Below, one piece after another: positions 56,308 to 64,000 of a stretch of DNA of 64,000 nucleotides; the stretch's first letter is position 1; every line of letters begins with the position of its first letter. The notes beneath the pieces are model-generated. The model did not search any database, was not told the DNA's origin, and saw only the letters and a list, made by a program, of their open reading frames with translations. This DNA comes from Thaumarchaeota archaeon CSP1-1 (GTDB lineage Archaea; Thermoproteota; Nitrososphaeria; Nitrososphaerales; Nitrosopumilaceae), in contig LDXL01000008.1 of NCBI GenBank assembly GCA_001443365.1, forward strand, positions 142,659 to 206,658, written 5' to 3'. The position numbers were made by a program, and so were the translations under genes.

Positions 56308-57096
56308 CTAATTTTCTAGAAAGTCTAGCACCAGTTTTGCAAATCTTTTGGGATCATCAACATATGGAGTATGACCACAATTATCCATCATATAGAATCT
56401 ACAATCCTGTATACTAGATACAAACTCATCAGCATATTTTACTGGAATAACAGGATCGTCTTCTCCCCAGATAATTAGCGTGGGCACTGATATTTTTTTT
56501 AATGATTTTGTGATTGTCTCTGCATTTCTCAAACCTAGCAATGTAGACATGAAAGCCATTTTTGCATTTGGTAGTTTCATTCTTTCAACAAAATTTTCAA
56601 TTATTTTTTGATTAATTTGCCTAGCTGGACCTGCCATCATTTGAAAAGCATTTTTTGCCACTTCTATATCTGGGTACAAGGCAGCCATCACATAGGCATC
56701 TAGTGCGGGAGTTGAATGTTTCATTATTCCAGAGGGAGAAACTAAAACTAGGTTTTCTATTACCTCTTGGTGCTGGGAAGCATATTTAGCTGTAATTTGA
56801 CCTCCCAAAGAAGACCCGATAATGTTGGTTCTGGCAATTCCCAATTTTTGCAAAAAGGAGGATAAGAAATCTGAGAAAAACTCTGTAGTATAATCTACTA
56901 GAGGTTTATCGCTGTGTCCAAATCCGATTAGATCAGGAACGATGACCTTGTAGTGTTTACTAAATTCAGGGATAACAAATTCCCATCTTTCAGCAGAGGC
57001 GCCAATTCCATGAAGTAAAACTATAGTTTTATCTGTGCCACCTGACTCTAAATAGCGAATTTTGTTTCCATCAATAGTGATGAATTTTTCTTCCAT
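56308..57096 (-). CDS. Alpha/beta hydrolase
   Basis: A 262-residue hydrolase: TIVLLHGIGASAERWEFVIPEFSKHYKVIVPDLIGFGHSDKP, nucleophile Ser in IGSSLGGQ, Asp in IWGEDDPVIP and His in NCGHTPYVDDP. The length and cap suggest an esterase or C-C hydrolase. Its place beside the PHA genes suggests a polyester or hydroxyacyl hydrolase, but no depolymerase-specific motif is seen. Confidence 0.9.
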   Translation of the reverse strand: MEEKFITIDGNKIRYLESGGTDKTIVLLHGIGASAERWEFVIPEFSKHYKVIVPDLIGFGHSDKPLVDYTTEFFSDFLSSFLQKLGIARTNIIGSSLGGQITAKYASQHQEVIENLVLVSPSGIMKHSTPALDAYVMAALYPDIEVAKNAFQMMAGPARQINQKIIENFVERMKLPNAKMAFMSTLLGLRNAETITKSLKKISVPTLIIWGEDDPVIPVKYADEFVSSIQDCRFYMMDNCGHTPYVDDPKRFAKLVLDFLEN

Positions 57097-57161
57097 CTAT
57101 TCTAGCTGGCTACATTTTTCATATAGATAAATTTTTGTGTAAAACGATTATAGTAAATTGT

Positions 57162-57181
57162 GAATTTCACCACTAAAATTT
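57162..57181 (+). promoter_or_regulatory. Stress palindrome upstream of UspA 57221
   Basis: Reads GAATTTCA-CCAC-TAAAATTT, centre 49.5 bp from the GTG start. Confidence 0.5.
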
Positions 57182-57220
57182 AGGTTTATGTTTTTTAACA
57201 GGTAAGAGAAAGCCCTAGAC

Positions 57221-57655
57221 GTGATATCAACAAAAATTAAAAAAATTCTTGCCCCTCTAGATGGCTCTAAAAGTTCGCTTCGAGGCTTGGATATGGCAAT
57301 TGCTCTAGCCAGACAATTTAATGCAATTATCGTTGGTATTTGTGTGATATATTCTGCCCCTAGATCAGAATTCAGAGGCGCCGGTTCTGTTGAAAAAGGG
57401 TCTTATGAAAAAGTAAAAAAATTCATGAATGCTGCCAAAACCCTGGCTGCTCAAAATGGCATTGTCTTTGATGAAAAGATCTCTTATGGAGATGCTGGAT
57501 ATAATATTGTAAAATTTGCTCATAATAAAAAGAATAAAATCGACATGATTGTTATCGCTTCTAGAGGCAGAGGAGCAGTAAAGGAGATGTTTTTTGGAAG
57601 TGTTTCACATTATGTCCTACATGCATCAAACCTGCCAGTACTTGTTGTAAAATAA
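57221..57655 (+). CDS. Universal stress protein, UspA family
   Basis: A 144-residue protein: IKKILAPLDGSKSSLRGLDMAIALARQ and the signature ASRGRGAVKEMFFGS, in which Ala replaces the first Gly. GTG at 57221 is supported by the palindrome spacing. It is the most isolated member of the set, next to the PHA cluster. Confidence 0.93.
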   Translation: MISTKIKKILAPLDGSKSSLRGLDMAIALARQFNAIIVGICVIYSAPRSEFRGAGSVEKGSYEKVKKFMNAAKTLAAQNGIVFDEKISYGDAGYNIVKFAHNKKNKIDMIVIASRGRGAVKEMFFGSVSHYVLHASNLPVLVVK

Positions 57656-57743
57656 GTTAGAAATTAAATTAGATTTTTTGAACTTGTAGATAATTAGGGC
57701 TAAAAGAATTAAAAAAATAATTAGAAAAAAAATTTCTAACTAT

Positions 57744-58091
57744 TTATCGGAATTTACGAACTCTAGCAATTATGCCAGCATGGTTCGCTTTTGGATCTGT
57801 GGTGATATAGATAATATGATTTTGTCCAGCAGGCAGTGTAATACGCTTTACTCGATCATACTCTGCTAGAACATATTTACATCGACCAATCTTTTTTGCT
57901 AATGATTTTCTTAGCTTCCATGCACGAGCTGCCATTATCAATGATTGTCTACTTTCAGCTTTAGAAAGAGTGGTTTTGACAGTTTTTCTGTGTGCAGAAA
58001 TGACTAGTTTGCCACTCAGTGATGCAATTGTTACATAACGGATGGATTTGCTAGTCTTGAGAATCTTAGCTGCTAGTGTTGATACGTCCAT
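57744..58091 (-). CDS. Basic DUF6659/roadblock-like protein
   Basis: A 115-residue basic protein: SIRYVTIASLSGKLVISAHRKTVKTTLSKAESRQSLIMAARAWKLRKSLAKKIGRCKYVLAEYDRVKRITLPAGQNHIIYITTDP. The order of strands and the helix between resemble the DUF6659 proteins at 52515 and 53281, but the charge is reversed. ATG at 58091 is preferred to 58097. Function unknown. Confidence 0.7.
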   Translation of the reverse strand: MDVSTLAAKILKTSKSIRYVTIASLSGKLVISAHRKTVKTTLSKAESRQSLIMAARAWKLRKSLAKKIGRCKYVLAEYDRVKRITLPAGQNHIIYITTDPKANHAGIIARVRKFR

Positions 58092-58173
58092 TAACATTCC
58101 ATTATTTTGCTATGTTAAAGGTTTTTTGAATTAGTGGTGAGATTTATCTAATAGTCACTTTCATTTCTGATTA

Positions 58174-59031
58174 GTGAAAAAGTCACCATTTTTTGCCCTG
58201 ATTACTTTAGTTTCAATAATTTTTAGTGCATATCCAGCATATGGCGCAACTGTTTTTTACGCAAACGGTGCGTTTACTAAAAATGGCATAGAATGGTGTG
58301 AAGAAAATAAACCACTTTATGATTTACTGGGAGATGAGTTCTTTGAACACCACAAGCATAGTATTGAATCAAGAGTTTGTGCAAATTTGATTGAAGATCC
58401 GTTATGGAGTTATTCTGGTCCAGATAGAGTTGAAAAATTAATCGAGCAGAGTCGTTATTTTTCTGAACTAGAAATTGCTGAAAGTCGTGAAGAGGCCAAA
58501 GTTGGAGTAGTAGACCCCACTCCTGCCCAAGTACCTGGAAATAAGACTGAAGAAAAAATAGAAGAATCAGTAGAAAAACAAATAGAACAATTAGCAAAAG
58601 AACAAGTAGAAGAAACACCAAAACAAAATGAGGTTCAAGATGTTAATGAAGACGGAGGCGGATGCTTGATTGCCACTGCAGCGTATGGTTCGGAATTATC
58701 AACAAATGTACAGATGTTAAGAGAGGTAAGAGATACTCAAATAATGAATACCCAAGTTGGTGCAATGTTTTTGTCAGGATTTAACCAATTTTACTATTCA
58801 TTTTCGCCAACAATAGCAGATATGGAACGTCAAAGTCCTGCATTCAAAGAATTTGTAAAAATTACCATAACGCCTTTGTTAACAACTCTTTCACTTCTAA
58901 ATCATGTAGATATTAATTCAGAAGGAGAGATGATAGGATGGGGGATAGGAATTCTATCTCTTAATGCAGGGTTTTATTTTGGAATTCCATTTTTTGTTGC
59001 TATAAAATTAAAACGTAATTTACTGAGTTAA
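58174..59031 (+). CDS. Secreted protein with a CFI-box C-terminus
   Basis: A GTG-started, 285-residue protein with a signal peptide (FFALITLVSIIFSAYPAYG), an N-terminal domain with Cys42 and Cys69, a Glu/Lys/Gln-rich linker (about 105-158), and a C-terminal module from residue 161, GGGCLIATAAYGS. The module continues with FYYSFSPTIADMERQSPAFKEFVKITITPLL, nearly as in the protein at 3807, and ends with a membrane helix and KLKRNLLS. The N-terminal domains of the two proteins are unrelated. Confidence 0.8.
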   Translation: MKKSPFFALITLVSIIFSAYPAYGATVFYANGAFTKNGIEWCEENKPLYDLLGDEFFEHHKHSIESRVCANLIEDPLWSYSGPDRVEKLIEQSRYFSELEIAESREEAKVGVVDPTPAQVPGNKTEEKIEESVEKQIEQLAKEQVEETPKQNEVQDVNEDGGGCLIATAAYGSELSTNVQMLREVRDTQIMNTQVGAMFLSGFNQFYYSFSPTIADMERQSPAFKEFVKITITPLLTTLSLLNHVDINSEGEMIGWGIGILSLNAGFYFGIPFFVAIKLKRNLLS

Positions 59032-59128
59032 TTTTCTTTCTTGGAAAATTTGAGCCATGTCAGATAATCTATAAAGTAAATAGTAGACCTTTCAATTCAT
59101 TTGATCATAGAATCCTTATAATTTTAAA

Positions 59129-59875
59129 ATGAACAAACATCACCATAATAATTCCTCGTGGATAATGTTAATGAAAATGCATAATTTTGGGAAAGTAAAA
59201 TTGCATACAGAGTATGGGGCGTTAGGTTCAAAAGAAGATTTTCTTGATAGAGCAATAGATGCACTTTCGGTTCTAAAGATTTCAAACTCTTATCTCGAGT
59301 CAACCTTAGCCAAGGAGGATGCAAATCAGAAGACTTTGACTACATTTACAATGATAAAAAAATCCATTTTGAAAATTGAGGCATTTTTAGATAGCGCAAA
59401 ACACGAAGAAAAACATTTGTCTAAAAATCATAATGATGTCCATTCTCCAGAAAACATCAAGAAAAGATGGTTTGCATTATCAGAATTAACGAGTATGATA
59501 ATACCAAAAAACTGTCCACCGAACATTCAAATCAGTTTACCAAAAAATGATTTCCAATTATTTGGAAATTTTTACAAATTAGTTGTAGTTTTTTCGAATT
59601 TAGTTGAAAACTCTATTGAAGCTATGAAAAATAATGGTGTTATCAATATTTTTGCTCGCGAAGGAACTGACTTTATAATGATAGACCTAAAAGATTCAGG
59701 CCCTGGATTCCCGCCTGAAAGTCTAAAAAAAGTATTTTCATCATTGTTTACTACCAAATCAGGCGGAAATGGGCTAGGCCTCAAGGTTGCAAAAACAATT
59801 ATCGAGACACATGGTGGCACTATCTCTGTTAGAAATAATCCCACTACTTTTTCAATAAAGCTGCCAAAAAATTAA
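59129..59875 (+). CDS. Histidine kinase-like ATPase domain protein
   Basis: A 248-residue protein with a GHKL domain: N-box NLVENSIEAMKNNG, G1 DSGPGFPPE, F-box VFSSLFTTKSGGNGLGLKVAK (with G2) and GGTISVRN. The N-terminal helical half has no H-box that I can identify, so whether it autophosphorylates is unclear. There is no receiver nearby. The start is the ATG of MNKHHHNN. Confidence 0.85.
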   Translation: MNKHHHNNSSWIMLMKMHNFGKVKLHTEYGALGSKEDFLDRAIDALSVLKISNSYLESTLAKEDANQKTLTTFTMIKKSILKIEAFLDSAKHEEKHLSKNHNDVHSPENIKKRWFALSELTSMIIPKNCPPNIQISLPKNDFQLFGNFYKLVVVFSNLVENSIEAMKNNGVINIFAREGTDFIMIDLKDSGPGFPPESLKKVFSSLFTTKSGGNGLGLKVAKTIIETHGGTISVRNNPTTFSIKLPKN

Positions 59876-59891
59876 TGTTTTAAAATAATAT

Positions 59892-60269
59892 TTATCGAAT
59901 GCCACTAAAAATACCTACTACTTTTGTAGCTAATTTTTCAATGTCTACTGAGGGATTTGCTGATACTAATAAAACAAATTTGCTAACGGGGAATGGAAAA
60001 CTCACAAGCACTGCTTTATCTCTTCGCGCTGCCAGATAATTAATTGGTCCAAGGGTTTGATCATATTCTTTTCGTATTGAAACTTTAGAAACAAATTCCA
60101 TAAACGATTTGAGTCTTGTTTCGTCTTCTTCTAGTGGGGTAATGTCTTTTTTGAATCCGCCAGATACTAGAGTTCCTACTTCATTAATTATGCCAGCAAA
60201 TCTTATTTCATCTTCTTCAAGTAGCTTTTTACATTTATCGTCATATGCTTGATAATTAATCTCAGTCAG
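59892..60269 (-). CDS. DUF6659-like protein with an apparent CTG start
   Basis: Homology to the protein at 52515 extends through DDKCKKLLEEDEIRFAGIINEVGTLVSGGFKKDITPLEEDE, upstream of the first ATG (60101). A stop lies three codons before CTG at 60269, and no ATG, GTG or TTG lies between that stop and the conserved region. A TATA-like CATATTATTA about 25 bp before the CTG suggests a leaderless transcript beginning there. The remainder (IRKEYDQTLGPINYLAARRDKAVLVSFPF) is intact. Confidence 0.7.
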   Translation of the reverse strand: MTEINYQAYDDKCKKLLEEDEIRFAGIINEVGTLVSGGFKKDITPLEEDETRLKSFMEFVSKVSIRKEYDQTLGPINYLAARRDKAVLVSFPFPVSKFVLLVSANPSVDIEKLATKVVGIFSGIR

Positions 60270-60317
60270 TTTAGTTCACCAATCGTAATAATATGAAAGA
60301 TAAAAATCTAGCCAAAT

Positions 60318-61022
60318 TTATTCAAAATTCTTTTTTGCAATAAGAAAAAGCTGGGAAAGTAAATCAGAGACCTCAGTTTGAGAATAGTTACCTAAATCAT
60401 CTCGGTCTACTTTGATTCCTTTCCATGAAGAGGTGTGCCATTTGCCTATTGGAAGATTGTATTGAGTTACTTTGGGATTAAATGGATAAGGATTCATGTA
60501 AAGATACGGGTCTGCGTATTGTTCATCGCCAGGGGATATTCCTGTACCAATTTGTTCGCCCATTTTTCCTGTAAACCATTCTACAGAAAAATCAAGGTGG
60601 TGAGGCCATAGGTGAACTAGAGTAAAATTTCCATCCAATGTCATTCTGAAAAGCTCAATAGTTCGTTTTGCTTTTACGGCATAGCTATAAAATTCAGAAA
60701 GTTGGCCATGACTAACATTATCAAGTTTTATTTCAGGCATTATCAAATTGTACTTTTTTGTAATGTTTGATAATTTTTCATAGATGTTGTCTTTAGTAAG
60801 ATCTATAAAATGCCCTACCTCGTTATGAAAATAAAGCAGCTGGCCAGTAAGTAAGTGAATTTTAATTTCAGTTTTATTGTTTACTAGCCCTGTTGTAATT
60901 TCATCATTTTCAAAGTATAGAGATTGATGGCCATTGTGAGGAAGCACTTCAGTCTGTTGTGATTTTAATTCGCCTATTGCCATGCAAACATTTTGTAGTT
61001 GTTTAATATCTGAAGGATTCAT
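60318..61022 (-). CDS. DUF5996-like protein
   Basis: A 234-residue soluble protein: TEIKIHLLTGQLLYFHNEVGHFIDLT, KAKRTIELFRMTLDGNFTLVHLWPHHLDFSVEWFTGK and ADPYLYMNPYPFNP. The LWPHH-x-D motif and the Pro/Tyr-rich strand suggest DUF5996. No activity is known. It is divergent from the RDD gene. Confidence 0.75.
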   Translation of the reverse strand: MNPSDIKQLQNVCMAIGELKSQQTEVLPHNGHQSLYFENDEITTGLVNNKTEIKIHLLTGQLLYFHNEVGHFIDLTKDNIYEKLSNITKKYNLIMPEIKLDNVSHGQLSEFYSYAVKAKRTIELFRMTLDGNFTLVHLWPHHLDFSVEWFTGKMGEQIGTGISPGDEQYADPYLYMNPYPFNPKVTQYNLPIGKWHTSSWKGIKVDRDDLGNYSQTEVSDLLSQLFLIAKKNFE

Positions 61023-61151
61023 CTAAATCATAAACTTGAATTTTGTTTGATTTATCCTGTATAATAACAAAATGCAAATTCGGATTCGGAGCAATTTTGT
61101 TCAAAAAAATTGGCAGAAACATTATTAGTGGATTCTCAATGAAATGCGTAC

Positions 61152-61658
61152 ATGTCAGATTCAGAAGATACTGCTTTGTCAAAAGAGCCAACTGAATTAA
61201 CTATCGCTAGATGGAGTGATCGATTTTTTGCTTGGTTAATAGATTATGTCATAATCTTTGCAGCAGCCTTTACTGTATTTTTTATAGTAATTGGTACAGC
61301 AAACTTTGAAGAAATTATTAGTGGCAATTTTGAATATTCACGTTCATTTCAATTTGCTCCAATTAGTATCGTGTTTTTTTTGTATTGGCTGATTTTAGAA
61401 TACAAAACAGGCCAATCAATTGGCAAGATAGTATTTCGTCTTAAAATTACAAATTTGAAGGGGGAATCTGCTGATTTTAAAAGCATCGCCATTTCAAGTT
61501 TTGGCAAAGCCGTGCTACTGCCAGTTGATGTAATTTTTGGTCGTATATTTACAAATAAAAAACGACAGAGAATCTTTAACAGACTAGGAAATACTATAGT
61601 GATAAAGGTTCAACAGACGGATGATGAACCAGAAAACATTTCTTACAAAAAAGACTAG
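61152..61658 (+). CDS. RDD family membrane protein
   Basis: A 168-residue protein with three to four membrane helices. ARWSDRFFAWLIDYVIIFAAAFTVFF carries the R and D pairs of the family, and FFLYWLILEYKTGQSIGKIVFRLKIT is the second signature. Some RDD proteins act as Na+/H+ antiporters in bacteria; the role here is unknown. Confidence 0.9.
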   Translation: MSDSEDTALSKEPTELTIARWSDRFFAWLIDYVIIFAAAFTVFFIVIGTANFEEIISGNFEYSRSFQFAPISIVFFLYWLILEYKTGQSIGKIVFRLKITNLKGESADFKSIAISSFGKAVLLPVDVIFGRIFTNKKRQRIFNRLGNTIVIKVQQTDDEPENISYKKD

Positions 61659-61961
61659 ACATTAGAGTTTACTTGTTATACTCTGGAATTTTTTAAAACT
61701 TTCTTTGTAGAGTTTTTTAGATTTTGATTTATTTGTCCATGTAAGAAATCTAGAGTATGTGCCTGTTTTTGATGAAAAATTCAATTCAAAGTTTAAAAAT
61801 AAAAATAATTTGATGTCTTGATCCAAAATGATCAAATTTTCAAGAGTAAAATTAAGTTATGAATAATATAAACCAGTGAATTACTGATTTTCGAATTTTG
61901 ACCCGTTGGTAATAAATGAACACACAGTTGATTATTATTGAGAATTTTACAAGTGTAAAGT

Positions 61962-62132
61962 ATGAACCCAAAACTTTGCAGACATTGCGGAGAGGAAACT
62001 ATAGAGGCTGACAAGTGTAAACTGTGCCAGCGAGTCTTCAAATTTGTATGCCCAGAATGCAATATTGTCTACGAAGAGCATCACTCAAACTGTACCGATA
62101 CTCGTATTTTACAAAAAATAATTATTGATTAG
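61962..62132 (+). CDS. Small double zinc-ribbon protein, 56 residues
   Basis: Three CxxC pairs: LCRHCGEE, KCKLCQRV and VCPECNIV, followed by HHSNC, enough for two zinc sites. The order resembles short zinc-ribbon proteins that bind RNA or other proteins. ATG at 61962. The convergent DUF1059 gene ends 1 bp away. Confidence 0.75.
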   Translation: MNPKLCRHCGEETIEADKCKLCQRVFKFVCPECNIVYEEHHSNCTDTRILQKIIID

Positions 62133-62133
62133 A

Positions 62134-62337
62134 TTATGCTGTCTGCATATAGAGATCTTCGTACTTGCTAGAGTTGTATTTTCTAAGCATAAACTGCATC
62201 AATGCTTCTTTTGAATATTCGATTCCATGTTCGTCTAAGGTATGCTTTGCAAATTCTTCAATCATCCCAGAGGTATCTTTGGATTCTGCAACAAAGTCAC
62301 ACTCAAACCCATAGTCTACACAACAAAGTTTTCCCAT
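62134..62337 (-). CDS. DUF1059-like protein
   Basis: A 67-residue protein: LCCVDYGFECDFVAESKDTSGMIEEFAKHTLDEHGI fits DUF1059 (C-x-D-x-G-x-x-C-x-F, then a helix ending EHG). The family is widespread in archaea, often with predicted metal binding. Function unknown. Confidence 0.85.
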   Translation of the reverse strand: MGKLCCVDYGFECDFVAESKDTSGMIEEFAKHTLDEHGIEYSKEALMQFMLRKYNSSKYEDLYMQTA

Positions 62338-62479
62338 AGAATCCCTACGTAGCAGGATCTAATAACCAAATGTTTGTAATATTTTCCATACATAATGGAG
62401 CTCGCAGTAAGCTAATCAATTGAATATTTAACAAACTAGCTTATTCTACATTATCTATCATAACTGATTAGTTATTCCA

Positions 62480-62755
62480 ATGGTTGGTATTGATTTTGTA
62501 GATACCATAGTTGTAAGGCGAGTAGCTGATAAAGGCACAAAAATAATTGAAGAAAAAATCCAAGAATCAAATTGGTCAGGCAAAAATTTCAAACAATACG
62601 AAAAGAAATTGCGGGAACTAGCAGGAGATCGTGGGTTAGCTAGTTGCAAGGGGACAAAAACACTTCGTATAAAGCAAATGAGGGAAACAACAATTCCAGA
62701 TGCGTCTGGTCTTCTGATGAGTACAGGTAGAGGCACTGGTCTTAGAATTGGTTAA
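62480..62755 (+). CDS. Hypothetical basic protein, 91 residues
   Basis: VGIDFVDTIVVRRVADKGTKIIEEKIQESNWSGKNFKQYEKKLRELAGDRGLASCKGTKTLRIKQMRETTIPDAS, with a Gly/Arg C-terminus. No family is recognised. Composition is like that of a real protein, and the frame is not overlapped by a better one. Confidence 0.62.
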   Translation: MVGIDFVDTIVVRRVADKGTKIIEEKIQESNWSGKNFKQYEKKLRELAGDRGLASCKGTKTLRIKQMRETTIPDASGLLMSTGRGTGLRIG

Positions 62756-62808
62756 GTGGCAAATAGAAATGCCACATCCTTTTCTTTTTTTAAACGAGTC
62801 AGTGAAGA

Positions 62809-63387
62809 TTATGCTCTAAGTTGGGGTTCTAGATACTGAGTGCCTTTTTTGATAAAGGGTTTTTGTTCTGATTTTTTTTGCATAAACTGCATAAATGCAT
62901 GAAAGTCCTTTTCCTCAAATAGCTGCCATCCAAACTTGTAAACATCTAGATCATATGACTGATAATCTTCTATGATATCGCCAAACCAGGTTCTGTAAAG
63001 GTCTGCCTCTGCGTTTGCCTGCTCTATATTATTGAAAAATTTCAGCTCTATCCAATCAAAGCTGCCATTAGACCTTGCAGAAAAATCACAAAATGGGGCA
63101 CTAGCCAAATACTCTTTCATGTCAGCTAGTCTTTGAACAAAATCAGCAGGTGATGATAGTTTTACTGTGACTAGCCTTGGAACACCCATGTTTACCCTTT
63201 TCATATCTACTATAGCAGTATATCCTGTGATTATTTTATTATGTTCTAGTCTTGCTATTCGCTTTCCTAGTCCCCTTTCAGAAATCTTGATTCCTTCTTG
63301 GGATAATTTTTTTGTAATCTCTCTTGATGATTGCCTTCCATTTGCTATTAGCATGTTTAGAATTTTTTTGTCAAGGTCATCGATCAT
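62809..63387 (-). CDS. Lrp/AsnC-type transcriptional regulator
   Basis: Residues 1-58 form the HTH: DDLDKKILNMLIANGRQSSREITKKLSQEGIKISERGLGKRIARLEHNKII. The RAM-type domain follows (VNMGVPRLVTVKLSSP, then SARSNGSFDWIELKFF), and the C-terminus is extended by about 40 residues (VYKFGWQLFEEKDFHAFMQFMQKK). The ligand is unknown. It could regulate the neighbouring gene or partner with the RAM-only proteins of this window. Confidence 0.9.
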   Translation of the reverse strand: MIDDLDKKILNMLIANGRQSSREITKKLSQEGIKISERGLGKRIARLEHNKIITGYTAIVDMKRVNMGVPRLVTVKLSSPADFVQRLADMKEYLASAPFCDFSARSNGSFDWIELKFFNNIEQANAEADLYRTWFGDIIEDYQSYDLDVYKFGWQLFEEKDFHAFMQFMQKKSEQKPFIKKGTQYLEPQLRA

Positions 63388-63532
63388 GCGATATAATCCG
63401 TTTTAGAACAATATGCCCAGGGGTTCAAAAGGTGAACTTTTCTTGTAAAATAGTTTAGCTTTTGAACTATGGGGAGCTCATTTGTTTAGTCCTATTCAAA
63501 TAGCTGCATAATGGCTGCTCTATCGATTAGAC

Positions 63533-63754
63533 ATGAACAACCAAATTCAGCAAAAACAGGGCGAGTCAAGTATCTCAAAATACAAGACCGTCATAATTCT
63601 GGCCATTTTGCCAGTAATATTAGCACTGTACGCAAACAGCGTAAATGTCTCTGAAATTCCCCAGACAATATCTAGTGGGATGTATCCAGTTGCATTTACC
63701 CTACTGTCGTGGGGAATAGCAGTACAAGAGCTAATGCACATTAGAAAAAAGTAA
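63533..63754 (+). CDS. Small two-helix membrane protein
   Basis: A 73-residue protein with helices at about 19-37 (TVIILAILPVILALYAN) and 47-65 (ISSGMYPVAFTLLSWGIAVQEL), and a basic C-terminus. No family is recognised. A T-rich stretch after the gene (63790-63808) may be its terminator. Confidence 0.65.
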   Translation: MNNQIQQKQGESSISKYKTVIILAILPVILALYANSVNVSEIPQTISSGMYPVAFTLLSWGIAVQELMHIRKK

Positions 63755-64000
63755 GAAATAGACCTCTCCTGCAATAAACAGACGCTTACTTTTTTTCTTT
63801 TTTTTATAACATACAAAAACAGAGTAATTTTTGCCAAAAAAAATCCTACCAAAAGATCTATTAACCACCTTTGATCAGAGTCGGCGGGGAAAAATGTCAA
63901 ACGAGGTAAAAAATTGGTGGAATGACTTGCAGGATCTAGAGCATGATATCGAAGATTCATGATACCCTATAATCCACTATAAAAATTCTAACAGTTGCAG

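Noticed and set aside
63894-63962. A 22-residue ATG frame (ends DLEHDIEDS)
   Set aside because: Too short to judge without conservation.
1-64000. tRNA, rRNA, CRISPR arrays and insertion sequences
   Set aside because: I looked for T-loop/acceptor patterns, regularly spaced repeats and transposase motifs and found none that hold up.

Overview
The window looks like chromosome of an AT-rich ammonia-oxidising archaeon of the Nitrososphaerota (Thaumarchaeota), most likely the group I.1a Nitrosopumilus/Nitrosarchaeum type. The reasons are two TFIIB genes, an archaeal-type AdoMet synthetase, a proteasome-assembly (PAC2) protein, DPSL ferritin, many type I copper proteins, many leaderless genes with a TATA-like element about 26 bp before the start codon, several thaumarchaeal-only families, and a class III PHA synthase. 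No tRNA, rRNA, CRISPR array or insertion sequence was recognised.

Layout. 1-8.7 kb: secreted fibronectin-III and Ig-like/CFI-box proteins, a YchF-like GTPase, a CoA-binding protein, BirA and a DPSL ferritin. 8.8-11.4 kb: first TFB, Lrp-type RAM proteins and a GC-rich structured RNA candidate. 11.4-17.8 kb: UspA proteins, a cupredoxin/VIT metal cluster, a malate dehydrogenase-like enzyme and a regulator-CBS-CBS/zinc finger-RHH operon. 18-33.6 kb: an island of UspA, CBS, Hsp20, small helical and Cys-rich proteins built by repeated duplication, with pseudogene fragments left behind. 33.6-41.6 kb: YjbQ, phosphoribosyltransferases, AmrS-like radical SAM enzyme beside AdoMet synthetase, tiny zinc proteins, a second structured RNA candidate, a cupredoxin, and the second TFB with an AbrB-like partner. 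41.6-48.9 kb: a second UspA/CBS/P-II island. 48.9-64 kb: a split sensor cyclase, an APC permease, DUF6659-type proteins, the PHA cluster, and miscellaneous genes ending with an Lrp regulator.

How the genes work together. At least twelve UspA genes, nine CBS-domain genes, three Hsp20 genes, two P-II genes, cupredoxins and tiny zinc proteins are spread over about 45 kb as many small, often divergent units. The main result is a shared 20-bp imperfect palindrome, roughly GATTWTCA-N4-TGAWAATC, found by eye at 28 places. Its centre lies near 50 bp upstream of the start codon of leaderless genes. At two leadered genes (31736 and 15291) it lies about 64 bp away, which is about 50 bp from the expected transcript start. 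Four divergent promoters carry three half-sites, so that two overlapping palindromes sit 13 bp apart, one correctly placed for each gene. This looks like a proximal activator site just upstream of BRE/TATA that joins these genes into one stress or energy-status regulon. The regulator is not identified.

Other points of interest: two multi-helix RNA candidates, a two-copy hairpin element, a CBS protein with an HPF-like tail, a phasin-like protein fused to an AbrB domain, two single-base frameshifts (a UspA and a cyclase), a DUF6659 gene with an apparent CTG start, and palindromes upstream of a TFB gene and an APC permease gene.
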